A DNA stretch of 64,000 nucleotides from Malaya genurostris (lineage: Eukaryota; Arthropoda; Insecta; Diptera; Culicidae). This document shows positions 12,575 to 24,961 of the stretch, piece after piece (position 1 is the stretch's first letter; the number at the start of each line of letters is the position of its first letter). The translations under genes and the position numbers were made by a program. The DNA is taken from contig NC_080572.1 in assembly GCF_030247185.1 (NCBI RefSeq), positions 40,888,896 through 40,952,895 of the forward strand. Reading direction: 5' to 3'. The notes under the pieces were generated by a model that worked only from the letters and a program-made list of their open reading frames with translations, ran no database searches and was not told where the DNA came from.

Positions 12575-15500
12575 GTGCGGAATGCGTTGATAAAATATAT
12601 ACGGGATTCGACGTGTCGTGAGCGGTTCAATCGATGGGAGTATTGACGGTTAAAATATCTTTTTTAATCCACCTAGTGGAGTAATGATGCCTTGGATCTT
12701 TTAAAATATATTTTTACGTATTGCACTCCGTCGGTGACGGTGTGACGGCCGACTACTCGCCGCCGCAGAATTTGAACATTTAGTTTAAATTGCTACTTGG
12801 AAAGCTGCCATACCATTCTACAGAAATTTTTGCTTTATGTAACTCATTTGAAAAATACCTGATTTGAAAACAGAAACGATTTTATCGTAACTTTTTTGAC
12901 ATGGATCCGAGTGCAGCGTACTTGGTTGGGAAGCAATAATGATTTCGATCAGTGTACTGTAGAACTTACGGTAAACAGTAAACGTTTAATGGTGCTTCTC
13001 ACAGAAGGGTTTTGGCTGCAGGATGATGATTTGAGTCTCCAAATCCACATATATCGTGCCTGGAAGAAGGAAAATTTCATGACCACCTTGGACTGTGTCT
13101 CCAATTTCTGGACCGTCATGAAGAGCAAACTTACGGTTAAGGTTTTTGGGAAACAAGAGGCTTTAATACTTGAGAATCTGATCGACCCACAAGAGAAACT
13201 TAATCAAACTGACTCAAAATACCAAATACCATAGACCCAAACGAATTCATTCCATGCGGGAATCGACTCAGAATCGGTCGAATGTAAAACAATGAGTTCG
13301 TGGTTCTTCATCACGACAAAGTTCGGTCATATGTGGCGGTTTCGGTTACAACTATTTAAAAAAACAGTGTATAGTGGCACTGTTTGTTTCTGTGTTACGC
13401 AGGTTCTAACTTTGTGGTAATCCACTTCACAGCGCAGAAATACTCCTTGTGCAGAATCAAGCCCAACTAGGCGTCACCAACGTAAAAAAGTGTTTTAAGT
13501 ATGTTTGTAAATAGTAAGAAAGATTGGATTGGAAACAAATCGAATACCGAAGGCCGTTAAGATGTAATAAAAGTGGTCAGAAAATTGAAAACATAAATCG
13601 TCTGGAAGTGTCGTTTGCAACCGTGCATCGAATTTAAAAACGAATCGAAATGTTTGTGACTTACTAGAAGGTAGTGAGTCCAAATCGTGACGATAAGTAA
13701 CGCTACGATTGCGAAAGCTGAACATGGAGATGCAGACGAAGCCTGATTGTGAGGTACAGTCTAACAAGACAACGTCGATACAGATTTTAAGCAGCTTCCT
13801 GAACAGAAATAGAGTACAGAGCTTAGAAGAGGAAAGGTGGTAGAGATTTTCAAATAAATTAAGCTTTCGATGTTGACAAGGAAATATTTCGTGCGGCATG
13901 CTATCTGTTGATATAGCATGAAAAGCAACATTTACATCGCAACCGCAATTATCAACCGGAAAATTTATATGCAGGAGAACCTGAAGAAACGTTTGTTACT
14001 TATCCCCACGCTACTGCATTGTTACGTTGTATTTTGGCTGGGCTTTGCATCTTGTAATTATGGGAAAAATGCCACGGATTGATACCCAACGATTTGAACT
14101 CTCCCAATACGCCAGATATTTTATTTCATTTTGGTTGAAGAGTATGTTTTGATTGTATACAATATTTCGACAGATAAAAGATTGTATAAAAAAATATGAA
14201 TTTTACATGCTACTGAACTGTTTATCCCAGTGGCAAACGTAACCAGCATATGATGTAAGGATGAAAAATTACATTGGTTTACATTTCATAAATACCAAAC
14301 TGCATAATGAATGCAGCTATTCAGTTATTGAAATACTCCATTTCTGACACTTGTATAAGTTGGATTCAGGTGGTATAAATTTACATGATTTTTACTTTGC
14401 GCCAAAACTTTTCTCTAATTTACATAATTCTTCTTCCTCAGATCATGTTGTAACGGTGTCTGTCGATGTCATCTGAAACTTCCATTCGATACCGGAAATT
14501 CAAATCCTAGTTAAAACTTTACGACGTACAAATGAACATTCTTACTGCAATACACCGTAATAACAAACTCAACCTAGTTATCTACTGTTGGTATCGTTAA
14601 TGTCATTATCTGCAGAATTTCCCGGTGTCGATGAAGCCGTACCGTCGCGTTTGAAACGATGCTGTGTGTTGAATAACGTTAGAACGAGCGCCTAGTAATG
14701 GGATGAAAATAATATCCTTACGCACTAATGGCAATATGATCAACAGCGGCTAGTTGCTGCACACGCAATTTTGCTACAGATAAATATAGATGAGTCCGGC
14801 ATTTCTCCGTTGTCGTATTCCACGTAGCACTTGTAGTGGTGAATCGGTCTACTTCGGAATGTTATTCGACGGATCCAAGCACCACGGTTTCGATACAGAA
14901 TTCGAAATTATTTTGTTTCGAGCTTTAAGTATCACATGCCAGTTTGGGCGAAAAAAGCCGGATTCACCGTAACTACCACATCCTCAGTAAAATAGAGCAA
15001 GAGACCATAGCACGGGCTTCGGCAGATTCAGATAATAACAGTACATCAGCACACAACGTTTATGATTTATGGACCAACAATTCAATAATAAGGGATCCAG
15101 CATAGAATCCTAACACCTACTGAAGGAACACTATTCGATATAAGTAAATAGCCCTCCGACTGTTTGTGAAAATTCCATCATCAGTGCCGGTGAATGTAGG
15201 AGTTTCCCCAGCTCGAACCGAAATGACTTTATCTCCTGCTGGGGGTATTGCTTTCGGGATTTGTCTCCAATTGGAAAACTGTGCTCGATTGAGAGCAAAT
15301 TCAAGGACGGGTAGAAAATGAAGCCCTACCGGGGTGAGAATATTTATCTATCAATGCGAAACGATTCTCCAAACCGACTAGTTTATGACTTGATTTATAG
15401 AAGGACGGTCTGCTCAATCGTATCAATCAATCAATCGTATAATAAATTTACTGTAATGTGACAAGTAATTGAACTTCTATATCACTATCGCTATGCTGAG

Positions 15501-15633
15501 TTCTAATTTTTGATTCCGTAGGTCACCTTGAGATAAGGCTGCCATCTTGGCTATAGCTAGCAAAGCTCCGCTTTTTTTAGGTGTCAACTAATGGTAGAAC
15601 ACTGTTTTGAGGTTTAATCGATTTACAAAATTT
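12575..15633. other. Unrecognised DNA with a short CCACCTAG repeat fragment
   Basis: A repeat fragment TTTAATCCACCTAGTGGAGT is at about 12663-12685. Beyond it I recognise nothing. Open frames of 112 codons (12896-13234, plus) and 134 codons (13495-13899, minus) have no domain I know. A phrase near 13300 resembles the LHHDxxR motif of mariner transposases, but neighbouring motifs are absent. Possibly host intron or intergenic DNA. Confidence 0.4.
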
Positions 15634-15775
15634 TTTACTATTTTTGGTATTTTTTCTATTTGTGCTATTTTTGCTATTTTTGCTATTTTTGCTATTTTTG
15701 CTATTTTTGCTATTTTTGCTATTTTTGCTATTTTTGCTATTTTTGCTATTTTTGCTATTTTTGCTATTTCTGCTA
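15634..15775 (+). repeat. 10-bp minisatellite (TTTTTGCTAT)n
   Basis: About eleven near-perfect head-to-tail units of TTTTTGCTAT, with degraded units at both edges (TTTTTGGTAT, TTTTTTCTAT, TTTCTGCTAC). The 10-base period, not divisible by 3, leaves several frames open; these are not genes. Confidence 0.95.
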
Positions 15776-15930
15776 CGCCCTCACAAGCTGTCTCTGCAAT
15801 TTCTTAAAACATATTAATTCACACTTTTCAAATCGAAGTTCAAATTAAACCATTATTGCACTATTTAGTTTAGGAAGTTAATCAATCAATTTAAATATCC
15901 GTGGAATTTAACGATCTATTTTTTTTAATT

Positions 15931-15984
15931 TCAGGTAAGCATCATATCTCTGTTACCAATCATGCCGTGGTATCACGAACACAG
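15931..15984 (+). other. Joined splice-site motif: recursive splice point or 50-base microexon
   Basis: A polypyrimidine-rich run ends in TTTCAG at 15929-15934 and is followed directly by GTAAGC (15935-15940), the arrangement of recursive splice sites in large insect introns. A second donor-like motif, CACAG/GTACGT, follows at 15980-15990, so the 50 bases 15935-15984 could instead be a microexon. They contain an ATG followed by codons for PWYHEH. No conservation data are available; this is inference from motifs. Confidence 0.3.
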
Positions 15985-17641
15985 GTACGTGGATTACCAA
16001 AATTGAAATGCATAGTGTTCAAATGAATATAAAACATCAAAGAAATTGAGTATTTCCATCTTTCATGGTTTTGGTTGTGAAAAGAAACCGACCTTTTATC
16101 TGTGGGATATCTTCAAAACAAAGCACCAAAGTAGTCGTCAGATTACTGTCAGTAACTCTATCGCATTAAGAGATAATACATAAATTTGGTGAGTGAAGAA
16201 ATGAATAAAAAAATATGAAGGATTCATGTATAAAATGACTGAGTAATTAAGTAGAGAGGAAGCAACAGTAGCAGCAGCCGGTGCGCGTTGTTCTTCTCTA
16301 GCAGGATTCAGTATGCTGGAAAGTTACCTTTTCCCGAGGTCGACTGAGGGCTGAGGTCTAACGGAACGCGGCTGAATTAGCGGGTACATGATTATGAGGA
16401 AGAAAAGAAAAGAGAAAAAAAAAAGATTCCTGCCAGCTGATGTAATTAAAAATATGTAAATGAGATTTTATCTTCTATGAAATTGAAAATATGGCAAGGA
16501 GCTTCCTTCGCACCAGACTTTGCAGAATGCGACGCTCAACGTTTCCTGGTTGAAGGAGGACTAGGGCTTAGATAAGGCAAGAAACTTCCTTCGTACTTGT
16601 TACTGCTGCTGTTTTCAACAAATCAAAACCAGCCTGGGAAAGGTAATTAATTTATGGCTGGGCTGCTTTGTTTTTCAGGAGCAGTGTAATTTTTTTTTCT
16701 TCCACCGCGTGGAACGGTGTAACTGCCAGCGGCTGATTCTCAAGAACAAAGTTATAAAATTAAAAATTATAATCTAATGAGTATTCAGGTAAATGTTTCC
16801 TCAATTAACGACTGTCTGCCGGACAACAATGACAGTAATTTACTATCACATTATCGGGAACTCGAATCGACTGTCTGAGGTGATCACGTGCGACGGTAAA
16901 ACAATACCGGCTCGAAGTAGTCGAATAACGAGTGGCAATAAAACAAAATTAAATGAATGTGTATGATGGACGACGGCTACGGGGTCGATTGTTGAAACCA
17001 TGGTTGAGGAATCGTGTTCCAACAGAGAGGAACACGCAATACATTTTGTTTATCTGCGAACGTGACTGGAATGGGAGGAGCTAAAAAAAATCACACATTT
17101 GTTTTTTACTGATGACTAAGTGTGTTGATGTTGAGTACTCAAAATGAAGGTCATTTATTTCACTTTAAAGAAAAAAAACGCAAAAAAAATTGAAATTCCA
17201 ATTTTTTTTTCGAATACCACTATTTTGAATACTCTTTTGGATAATCTGTGCGGCCATTTTTCTACACCATCTCTCTTCAAGTTTTCGCTCTTTTCCAACT
17301 TCTATTGAACAATGACCCATTATTCTTCATTTGGGCTAAATTAAGGGCAGTTGGATGAATTAATGCTCTTTTTGAAGAAATTCATCCCCTTGTATTGATA
17401 CCACTGTTACACTTCATCGTCTGCTAGATTTCACCAAAACTATAATTAGGTCATTGTGAGCTTTAATGTATGGAACAATATGCTTTTCAAGGCTCGTTTG
17501 GGAATCATAATCTTTTTTGTGGAACATATGGGCTGAAACTGAGAATTCCTTACCAGCTCAAAAATTTTCTTGTGAATTTATAGGTAAAATGAATTTGAAT
17601 TTTCTAGAGACACCACCTCGACCAATGGCTTTCTAAAACTT
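15985..17641. other. Unique-looking DNA without recognisable gene
   Basis: About 1.65 kb with short purine runs near 16400 and no convincing coding signal, RNA gene or repeat. The 16290-17000 part is somewhat richer in G+C and could hold host regulatory sequence, but nothing specific is visible. Confidence 0.4.
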
Positions 17642-17940
17642 TTGTCCGAAAAGCTGTCCATTAGGGTGGGACAGAATGTTGATTACAGCTCCTCTAAACT
17701 TTTAGTGTTTCTTTTGGGTCCCATAAGCACCATGAAAATTTTTAGCTCGATCGGAGAAACTATATTTTCGCGCCCGGGGTTTAAAGTTTGTATGGGATTT
17801 AGTATGGAGAAATTCACTTTTTACAAAAAAAATCGGCTAGAGATCAACCTGTTAACTCTAAAAATCAGTGCGTATGTCATTTTCGTAGGAAATTTACCGA
17901 AGATCGGTCTGGCCGTTTCTGAGAAATTGGAGTGATATCC
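17642..17940 (+). repeat. Repeat B, copy 1
   Basis: Begins TTAGGGTGGGACAGAATG and contains GGGTCCCATAAGCACCATG and CGATCGGAGAAACTATATTT. The same order occurs inverted at 33335-33815. The 97-codon open frame here is broken in the other copy, so it is probably chance. Confidence 0.65.
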
Positions 17941-17944
17941 GATT

Positions 17945-18892
17945 TGGAGCACACGAACAGTTTCCCGGTCCTTCCGAAATCAGGAACGGTATATTCAAAA
18001 CCAACGTATTTGATTATGGACTAACCATACCTGTCTAACTGAAAAATAATACGACTATTTGAATGTATTTGGTTTTATTTTTCCATGTCATGTATGAAAA
18101 CATGCTTCTGAAAATTAAATTTTAATATTTATTAGCCTACAATTCCGGAACGGGAAGTCGCATCCAGATGAAATTCGGTGAAGTTATATGGAATTGTGAG
18201 ACCTTACATTCGAACCTAAGTTTGTGAAAATTGGATGAGCGGTCTCTGAGAAAATCGAGTGCACTTTTTTTAGTTTTAGTTGAATTCGAAATATTTTGTG
18301 GGACACCCTGTATACGAGAAAAGTAAAAAGAAAGATTGCAGTCCTATTCTCCCATACAAAGTTTCTGAATTTCATTTGGAGATACAGGGTGATTAGTGTA
18401 AAAATATAAATTTCAGAGGGTTTTTCAGATTTTGATATTCGATTTCAGTTTTACCGGTATCGATCCCGGAGGGTACTCAAAAATAATATTTGGAACGCAC
18501 TCCGATTTCCCAAAGACGGCTACACTGATTTAAGAAAATTTCGAATCATATGAAATTCGTGAATTTAACTGACTTCGGCAACGAATTCCGGTACCGAAAG
18601 TATGGGAATAAATGAGCTCAAACATTGAAATTGAAGGACAAAATTGGTGAATTTTATCTGATTTCGACTTGCGATTCTGAAATAACAGGGTGATGAGTTT
18701 TTAAAATTCAAAACGTGATAGAATATGACAATAATAGAAAAACTTCAAAATTGAGCTCAAAACTATTACCATTTATTCGTCATGTTAATTCATGGCCATA
18801 GAACCCCGAAGTACCGTAAATAATAACCAAAAACAACTCTAAGGTGGAACTCACTTCGAAATCTTATGGAAGGCTTAATCGATCGACACACG
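17945..18892 (-). repeat. Diverged repeat A, part 1 of 3
   Basis: Inverted relative to copies 1-3: GATACAGGGTGATTAGTGTA, TTAACTGACTTCGGCAACGA and ACTATTACCATTTATTCGTC are recognisable as reverse complements of repeat A blocks in the right order. It continues at 24962-25167 and 26412-26445, interrupted by the I-like element and the palindromic element. It is clearly more diverged than copies 1-5, so it is probably an older insertion. Confidence 0.7.
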
Positions 18893-19285
18893 TTTTTTTT
18901 TTTCCATAAATACGTTTATTTCTTCAGGCAGTTGACATAAGTTTTTCTTCGCCGTAGCATCACTTTTACATAACATTCTTATCCTAATTTAATTCTAACA
19001 TAGTCACAACGTTTTGAATTTATTAAAACATATTCTCTTATAGCTTAAATATCATCTTAGGTAACTCGTCATTAATTATGAAATCTACTCGGAAATATTA
19101 TTTGAACCAAACGATTAACTTCTATAAATTATAAAATAAGCTGTTATTTTCAGACATTTTGTTGATAATTTCATAAACTGTTTCGAGTTTGTTTGTATCA
19201 TTACATAATTTTTATTCTAATTTAGCTATTGGTTGAACTCATGGACGCAGCTGGGATCAGAACTAAGTCTTAAAAGGGGCCTTTA

Positions 19286-22200
19286 TTAAATTGAAACTCC
19301 AATTTTCTTTATGAAATGATAAATAAGTTTCATGTATGAAAGGTCACGACAAGCAAGAATGTCTCGAACTGGGATATTGGATAGTTTACCTTGGGTACGC
19401 AAAGAATTTATTAGTTGAGATCTGACATCACGATACTCCACGCATGTCCAAACGACATGATCAATATCCCGATAACCTTCTCCGCAAGCACAATGATTAT
19501 TCTCGGAGAGCCCAATTCGAAGGAGATGTGCATCTAACGTGTAGTGATTGGACATGAGTCTGGACATCACACGAATGAAATCCCTACTCACATCCAGTCC
19601 CCTGAACCATGCCTTTGTCGATATTTTCGGAATAATTGAGTGCATCCACCGACCCAGATCATCTCTATCCCAAGATGCTTGCCAGCTGGCAAGTGTTCTT
19701 TGGCGAGACGAACTATAAAATTCGTTGAAAGCAATCGGTCGCTCATAAATTTCACCCTCAATAGCACCACGTTTGGCTAAATTATCGGCTCTTTCATTGC
19801 CTGGAATGGAGCAATGAGCCGGGACCCAGACTATAGTGATTAGATAATTATTATTCAATATGTCGTTCAGACACTGTTTTATTTTACCCAAGAAAAACGG
19901 TTCATTTTTGCCAGCAGCGATTCAGCGAATGGCTTCAATTGCACTCAGACTATCTGTGAAGAGGAAATAATGGTTTGGAGATAATGTGACGATTACACTC
20001 AAACTATAATGAACTGCTGCTAGCTCTGCTATATAAACAGATGCAGGTTCTTGAAGCCTAAATGAGGCCGAAACATTATTGTTGAACATACCAAACCCTG
20101 TCGCTTCTTCAATTCGCGATCCGTCCGTGTAAAACATTTTCTCAGAGTCAATATGCCTGAACTTACTTAAAAATATTTTTGGGATTTCCGTCGAGCGTAG
20201 ATGATCCGGGGTTCCGCGCACTTCACGCTGCATGGATGTATCGAAAAATAAAGTTGAGTCAGGGGCATTTAGGATGCTGACACGGATAGGAATATATCTT
20301 GAAGGGTTGATTTCCTGTGACATATGGTTAAAATATACTGTCATGAATTTTGTTTGAGATCGAAGCTCGACTAGTCGTTCGAAATTATTAATTACCATGG
20401 GATTCAGCACCTCACATCTTATTAGCAGGCGTGATGAAAGCTCCCAAAATCGATCTTTTAATGGAAGAACTCCCGCCAGAACTTCAAGACTCATTGTATG
20501 TGTCGAGTGCATGCAGCCTAAGGCAATTCGCAAACAACGGTACTGAATTCGCTCAAGTTTGATAAAATGAGAGTTTGCAGCGGAACGAAAACAAACGCAT
20601 CCGTATTCCATCACTGAAAGTATCGTTGTTTGATACAATTTTATTAGATCTTGCGGATGAGAACCCCACCAAGATCCTGTTATTGTTCGAAGAAAATTTA
20701 CTCTTTGTTGGCATTTCGTTATCAGATACCTAATGTGTCCTCCCCACGTGCATTTGGAATCGAACCACACCCCGAGGTATTTAAAAGTTAAAACCTGTTG
20801 GATCATTCTTCCCATCATATGGAGCTGAAGCTGCGCGGGATCATGCTTTCTTGAGAAGACGACTAACTCTGTTTTCTCCGCAGAGAATTCGATACCAAGA
20901 TGAACAGCCCAAACGGACAAGTTATCTAAGGTATCTTGCAATGGTTTATGCAGATCAATAGCTTTGGGCCCAGTAACTGAAACCACGCCATCATCTGCCA
21001 ATTGCCTTAGTGTACATGGGGTTACTAGACAGCTGTCAATGTCATTCACGTAAAAATTATAGAGGAGCGGACTGAGGCATGAGCCTTGCGGGAGACCCAT
21101 GTAGCTAATTCTGAATGTTGCCAAATCGCCATGTGAAAAATACATGCACTTCTCTGACAAAAGGTTGTGCAAATAATTATTTATAACCGCTGGAAGTCCA
21201 TGTTGGTGGAGCTTGTCTGAAAGAACATCAAAGGAAACTGAATCAAATGCTCCTTTAATGTCTAAAAATACAGATGCCATTTGTTGCTTTTGAGCGAAGG
21301 CAATTTGGATGTCAGACGAAAGTAATGCAAGGCAATCATTCGTCCCTTTATTTCTACGGAAGCCAAACTGAGTATCTGACAACAAACCGTTCGTCTCGAC
21401 CCAAGTGTCGAGACGTCGTAGAATAATTTTTTCGAACAATTTTCTGATGCAGGACAACATCGCAATGGGTCTATATGAGTTGTGATTGGAAGCTGGTTTC
21501 CCCGGCTTTTGAATGGCGATAACTTTCACTTGTCTCCAGTCAGGCGGAACAATATTTTGCTCAAGAAACTTGTTGAACAATTCCAACAAACGTCTTTTTG
21601 CGAGGTCGGGCAGATTCTTCACCAAGTTGAATTTAATTCTGTCCAACCCAGGGGCGTTATTGTTACAAGACAAGAGTGCTATAGAAAATTCTATCATTGA
21701 AAATGGGTTATTAATAAAACCATTATTTGGAGGAGATTCCCGTATAATGCTTTGCGTAGGAACAGAATCTGGGCAAACTTTCCTAGCAAAGTCAAATATC
21801 CATCGGTTCGAGTATTCATCACTCTCATTGCCCACGTTACGATTCCTCATTCGTCTGGCCGTATTCCAAAGAGTGCTCATTGAGGTTTCTCTTGACAAAC
21901 CTTCGACAAAATGTCTCCAATAGCTACATTTCTTGGCCCGAAGTATGCTCTTGTACTTGGTTTCTAAAGTCAAGAAATTTTCAAAATTCTGAGGAGTTCC
22001 TCCTCCTCGTTTTAAAAACGTCTTGAAAGCATTTTGTTTCGCGTGCTTAGATGATGATTGGTAAATGATCGCTACCGTGTAAATCAGGAAATACTTTCCA
22101 GGTGCAATCTAGTCGAATTGAAGTCGAACAAAGAGATAAATCTAATGCACTTGGACGTGCCGGAGGTCTTGGGATCCGTGTCATGCTACCCATATTTAGT

Positions 22201-22742
22201 ACCGTCATGCTAAAATTGTCGCAAATATTATATATTAGAGATGATCTGCTATCATTGTAAACGGAACCCCACATCATTCCGTGCGAATTGAAATCTCCTA
22301 AAATCAAACGTGGAGCAGGAAGGGCTTCGACAATTTCATTAAGCTGTCGTTGTCCAACTTGAGCTCTTGGAGGAATATATACCGAAGCAATGCAAATGTC
22401 CTTTCCTTTAATGTTTATTTGACAAGCAACAACTTCTATACTAGAAGTCGAAGGAATGTTTAATCTATAAAAGGAATAACATTTCTTAATTCCTAAAAGC
22501 ACTCCACCATACGGAGAGTCTCTATCGAGACGTATAATGTTAAAATCATTAAAATTTAAAGCTATGTTTGAAGTAAGCCATGTTTCGCATAAAGCAAATA
22601 CATCACATTTTTGACTATGCAATAAAATTTTAAATGAATCAAGTTTTGGCATGATGCTTCGACAATTCCACTGCAGGACAGTGATTGTATCATTTGCGGC
22701 GGGTGATAAATTATCCATCAAAAGATACAAAACCTGAGACAA
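19286..22742 (-). pseudogene. ORF2 of I-like element: endonuclease, reverse transcriptase, RNase H (broken)
   Basis: The first segment (22742-22047, 231 residues) is an apurinic-type endonuclease: LQWNCRS, LCETWL, LILGDFNSHG and GSDHLPI are the usual catalytic blocks. The frame then breaks: SKHAKQNAF in another frame follows almost directly, so roughly 90 codons seem deleted near 22050-22070. The second segment (21973-19925) is a reverse transcriptase with VFLDIKGAFDS (motif A), GLPQGSCLSPLLYNF (motif B) and LADDGVVSV (motif C), then the start of RNase H: FYTDGSRIEE, YIAELAAVHY, FTDSLSAIEAI. A single TGA at 19922-19924 interrupts it; the same frame continues to 19286 with WVPAHCSIPGNERADNLAK (last RNase H Asp) and a CxC..H..C region (HCACGEGYRDIDHVVWTC). 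ORF2 overlaps the end of ORF1 by 32 bases. Confidence 0.9.
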
Positions 22743-24021
22743 TTGGCCATTGAGCTGATAACTGCTTCAAAAAATTTCTAGCTATTGGAAGGAATGCCAT
22801 TATGAGGGTCTTTAAGGGTTCAGATATATTGAATGCTGAGAAAATCCATTCAACAATTTCCGAAAACTTCAGTAATCCTGTTGGTGGCTGTGAAATGGAG
22901 CCCACAGGATTATTACCTTTTTCTGTGCTAGATCCTGGATTGGTTTGTGAATTTGACAAACCAGGAGGCACAGTCTTTGGTTTTGACTTTTTTTGTTTAA
23001 CACGGGGATCTTTTTTTGAAGATGAAACTTTAGGTGTCTTTTTTGGTAATTTGGAAGAAGACTTCTTTCTCTTAACTGACCCTTGGGTAGTGATAAACGA
23101 ATTACCTTCACTATTTTCGTCAGAGTCAGAGTCCTCTGTTTCCTCTAGATTTGAAAACCCGTTTTCGGTTTCCAAAGGGGGGACATCAATGACCGTTTTA
23201 AGCATTTCTGCATATGTGCGCTTAGACCGTGCTTTCAAAGAAAGCTTAATTTTGTCTTTGTGCACTTTAAATGCAGTGCATACTGAAATATCCTCATGAG
23301 GACTTTCCCCACAATAAATACATTTTTCAATTTCCTTGTTGCAATCATTATCTTTATGAGGTCCTTCACACTTAATACATTTTGGTTTATTGCTACAGTA
23401 AGTAGCTGTGTGTCCGAATTTTTTGCAGTTCGTACAATTCATTACATTTGGAACAAAAAGCCGAACAGGGAGGCGAATTTTATCGACATAGACATGGGAC
23501 GGCAACGCAGATCCGGCAAATGTCACTCGAAACGAGTCTGATGGGCGATAAACTTTTTTTCCCTCTTCATAAACTACTGAGTACAGTTGTTTGCACTCCA
23601 GTATTTTCACACCCTCAAGCATAGAGTTCTTGAAACGACCAACACCATGCTTGAGTAAATCATCTACCGAAAGACTCGCTTCGGTAACAACACCGTCAAT
23701 TTCGACATCTTTGGAGGGTATGTAAACTTCATACTCTTTAATGAAATGTTCCGAAGAGACAATATCATTCGCGTGTTTCAAATTATTTACCACAACACGA
23801 ATTTTATCGTTATTTACTTTTATGATCTCTTTGATTGAAGAGTATCGTGATGTCAAACCTTTAAAAATTTGGTACATGTTTAATGGCTTTGATATACGTC
23901 TAAAAAAGACTATCCAAGGCCCAGAAGAGCTCTCCTGATATTTTTTCGTTCGTGGGGGTATAGGATTCATGCTAGGATTTACGTCCATGGATTCATCCAT
24001 CACATTAAAATTTTTAATCAA
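22711..24021 (-). CDS. ORF1 (gag-like, zinc-knuckle protein) of I-like element
   Basis: An uninterrupted 436-residue frame upstream of ORF2. Residues ~1-190 resemble the RNA-binding part of I-clade ORF1 proteins. Three cysteine-histidine knuckles follow at about residues 200-255: CTNCKKFGHTATYC, CIKCEGPHKDNDC and CIYCGESPHEDISVC. A lysine- and serine-rich segment comes next (about residues 285-370, with acidic EETEDSDSDENSE), and a short hydrophobic C-terminus. The known role of such proteins is to bind element RNA and form a ribonucleoprotein with the ORF2 product. The start ATG at 24019-24021 is the first in frame; MDESMD follows a few codons later as an alternative. Because ORF2 is disabled, this intact frame belongs to a non-autonomous copy. 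Confidence 0.88.
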   Translation of the reverse strand: MIKNFNVMDESMDVNPSMNPIPPRTKKYQESSSGPWIVFFRRISKPLNMYQIFKGLTSRYSSIKEIIKVNNDKIRVVVNNLKHANDIVSSEHFIKEYEVYIPSKDVEIDGVVTEASLSVDDLLKHGVGRFKNSMLEGVKILECKQLYSVVYEEGKKVYRPSDSFRVTFAGSALPSHVYVDKIRLPVRLFVPNVMNCTNCKKFGHTATYCSNKPKCIKCEGPHKDNDCNKEIEKCIYCGESPHEDISVCTAFKVHKDKIKLSLKARSKRTYAEMLKTVIDVPPLETENGFSNLEETEDSDSDENSEGNSFITTQGSVKRKKSSSKLPKKTPKVSSSKKDPRVKQKKSKPKTVPPGLSNSQTNPGSSTEKGNNPVGSISQPPTGLLKFSEIVEWIFSAFNISEPLKTLIMAFLPIARNFLKQLSAQWPIVSGFVSFDG

Positions 24022-24949
24022 ACTTTAAAATAAAAAATGAAACCAACACTACACAGTACTCAATCAAAAGGAAAAGAAAAAACTTCTACCTTGAAATTGT
24101 TGTCTATCTCCGTTGCACTGCCGTGTAGATCCTCGTTGCTCTAGATGTTCTTGTTGGATGCTGATTGTTGGATGTGATGCTACTGCTACCTGACATCAAA
24201 GACATCATATTAACAAGATATCCAGCTCTCACATTTCCCGAACAAATCATTGGCAACATGCGAGCATGTCGCCCGCAGGTGAGTCCGCATCGAATCTCAT
24301 ACATAGAAGTAGGAGAGAGAAATGTCAAATTCGTGCGCGCCAAAATAGCAGGGCTGCGCACCCATACAATTGACATGATATGTTGAATGTGACGCCGTGC
24401 GATGGCGTTGCTGAACTGAAGATTGATTTCGCTCCAAGCTGACAGGGTCTGCTGACATCCAGCACCACTCGATTTCCGATTTACTTTTGTCTTCGCCAGC
24501 TGCAACCAGCGCAGGTCACCGGTGTATACCTGCGTGTTGTATGGCAGTGGAAAGACCGAGTTGTCTTGTCTCCTTCTTCCTTGTGCTCCGCACCGATATG
24601 CTTCTGCACCGAAGTGCCTTCGCACCGGTGTGCCTTTGCACTCTCCTGCTTCTATGTGCCTTTGCCCTCTTCCTCTTCGATGTGCCTTTGCACTCTCCTG
24701 CTCAGCACTTGTGGCTGTATATTGTGGCCTGGGTAGAGCTTGGGAAACGCCCTTTGTTGTTTCCTTCACCAGCTTGGCCCAGCACTAGGGCTCTCTTATG
24801 CAGCACGATTTTACGTTTTAACGGCTGCTGCCAACAGGTCTCTACCTGTAGTTCAACCGTTGTCGTATTTAACGCGTGTAAACTAACCAGCGTTATTAAA
24901 CTGTACGCTTCTATACACAACCTTCTCGGTTGAACGGCTATTACTGAAT
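24022..24949 (-). promoter_or_regulatory. 5' untranslated/promoter region of the I-like element
   Basis: About 930 bases upstream of ORF1, richer in G+C than the rest. It contains short internal repeats (GTGCCTTTGCACTCTCCTGC near 24627-24655 and again near 24678-24702). Elements of this class carry an internal promoter at the 5' end. A 221-codon frame lies here but has no domain and starts outside the ORF1 reading order, so I do not call it a gene. Confidence 0.5.
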
Positions 24950-24961
24950 GATTGACACACG

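Larger units (their letters stand above)
18893..24949 (-). mobile_element. I-like non-LTR retrotransposon, near full length, with target duplication
   Basis: A 6.06 kb element on minus. Its A tail appears as a T run at 18893-18904. GATCGACACACG (18881-18892) and GATTGACACACG (24950-24961) flank it: a 12-base target duplication with one mismatch. The order on minus is 5' UTR (24949-24022), ORF1 with zinc knuckles, ORF2 with endonuclease, reverse transcriptase and RNase H, 3' UTR, A tail. It inserted into the diverged repeat A, whose sequence resumes on the other side. ORF2 carries a deletion with frameshift and one nonsense codon, so it is dead. Domain order suggests the I clade (MosquI-like); I am less sure of the clade than of the class. 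Confidence 0.9.

Noticed and set aside
12896..13234. 112-codon plus-strand frame
   Set aside because: Open but without a recognised domain, splice context or repeat support; recorded in the region note instead of as a gene.
13290..13320. LHHDxxR-like phrase suggesting another mariner
   Set aside because: No other transposase motif in order nearby in any frame.
15607..15848. Open frames with FAI or CYF repeats
   Set aside because: They arise from the 10-base minisatellite, which opens several frames.
22802..23299. 165-codon plus-strand frame
   Set aside because: Antisense shadow of the I-like ORF1.
24104..24769. 221-codon frame on minus upstream of ORF1
   Set aside because: It lies in the 5' untranslated region of the I-like element, has low-complexity composition and no domain; the real ORF1 follows it.
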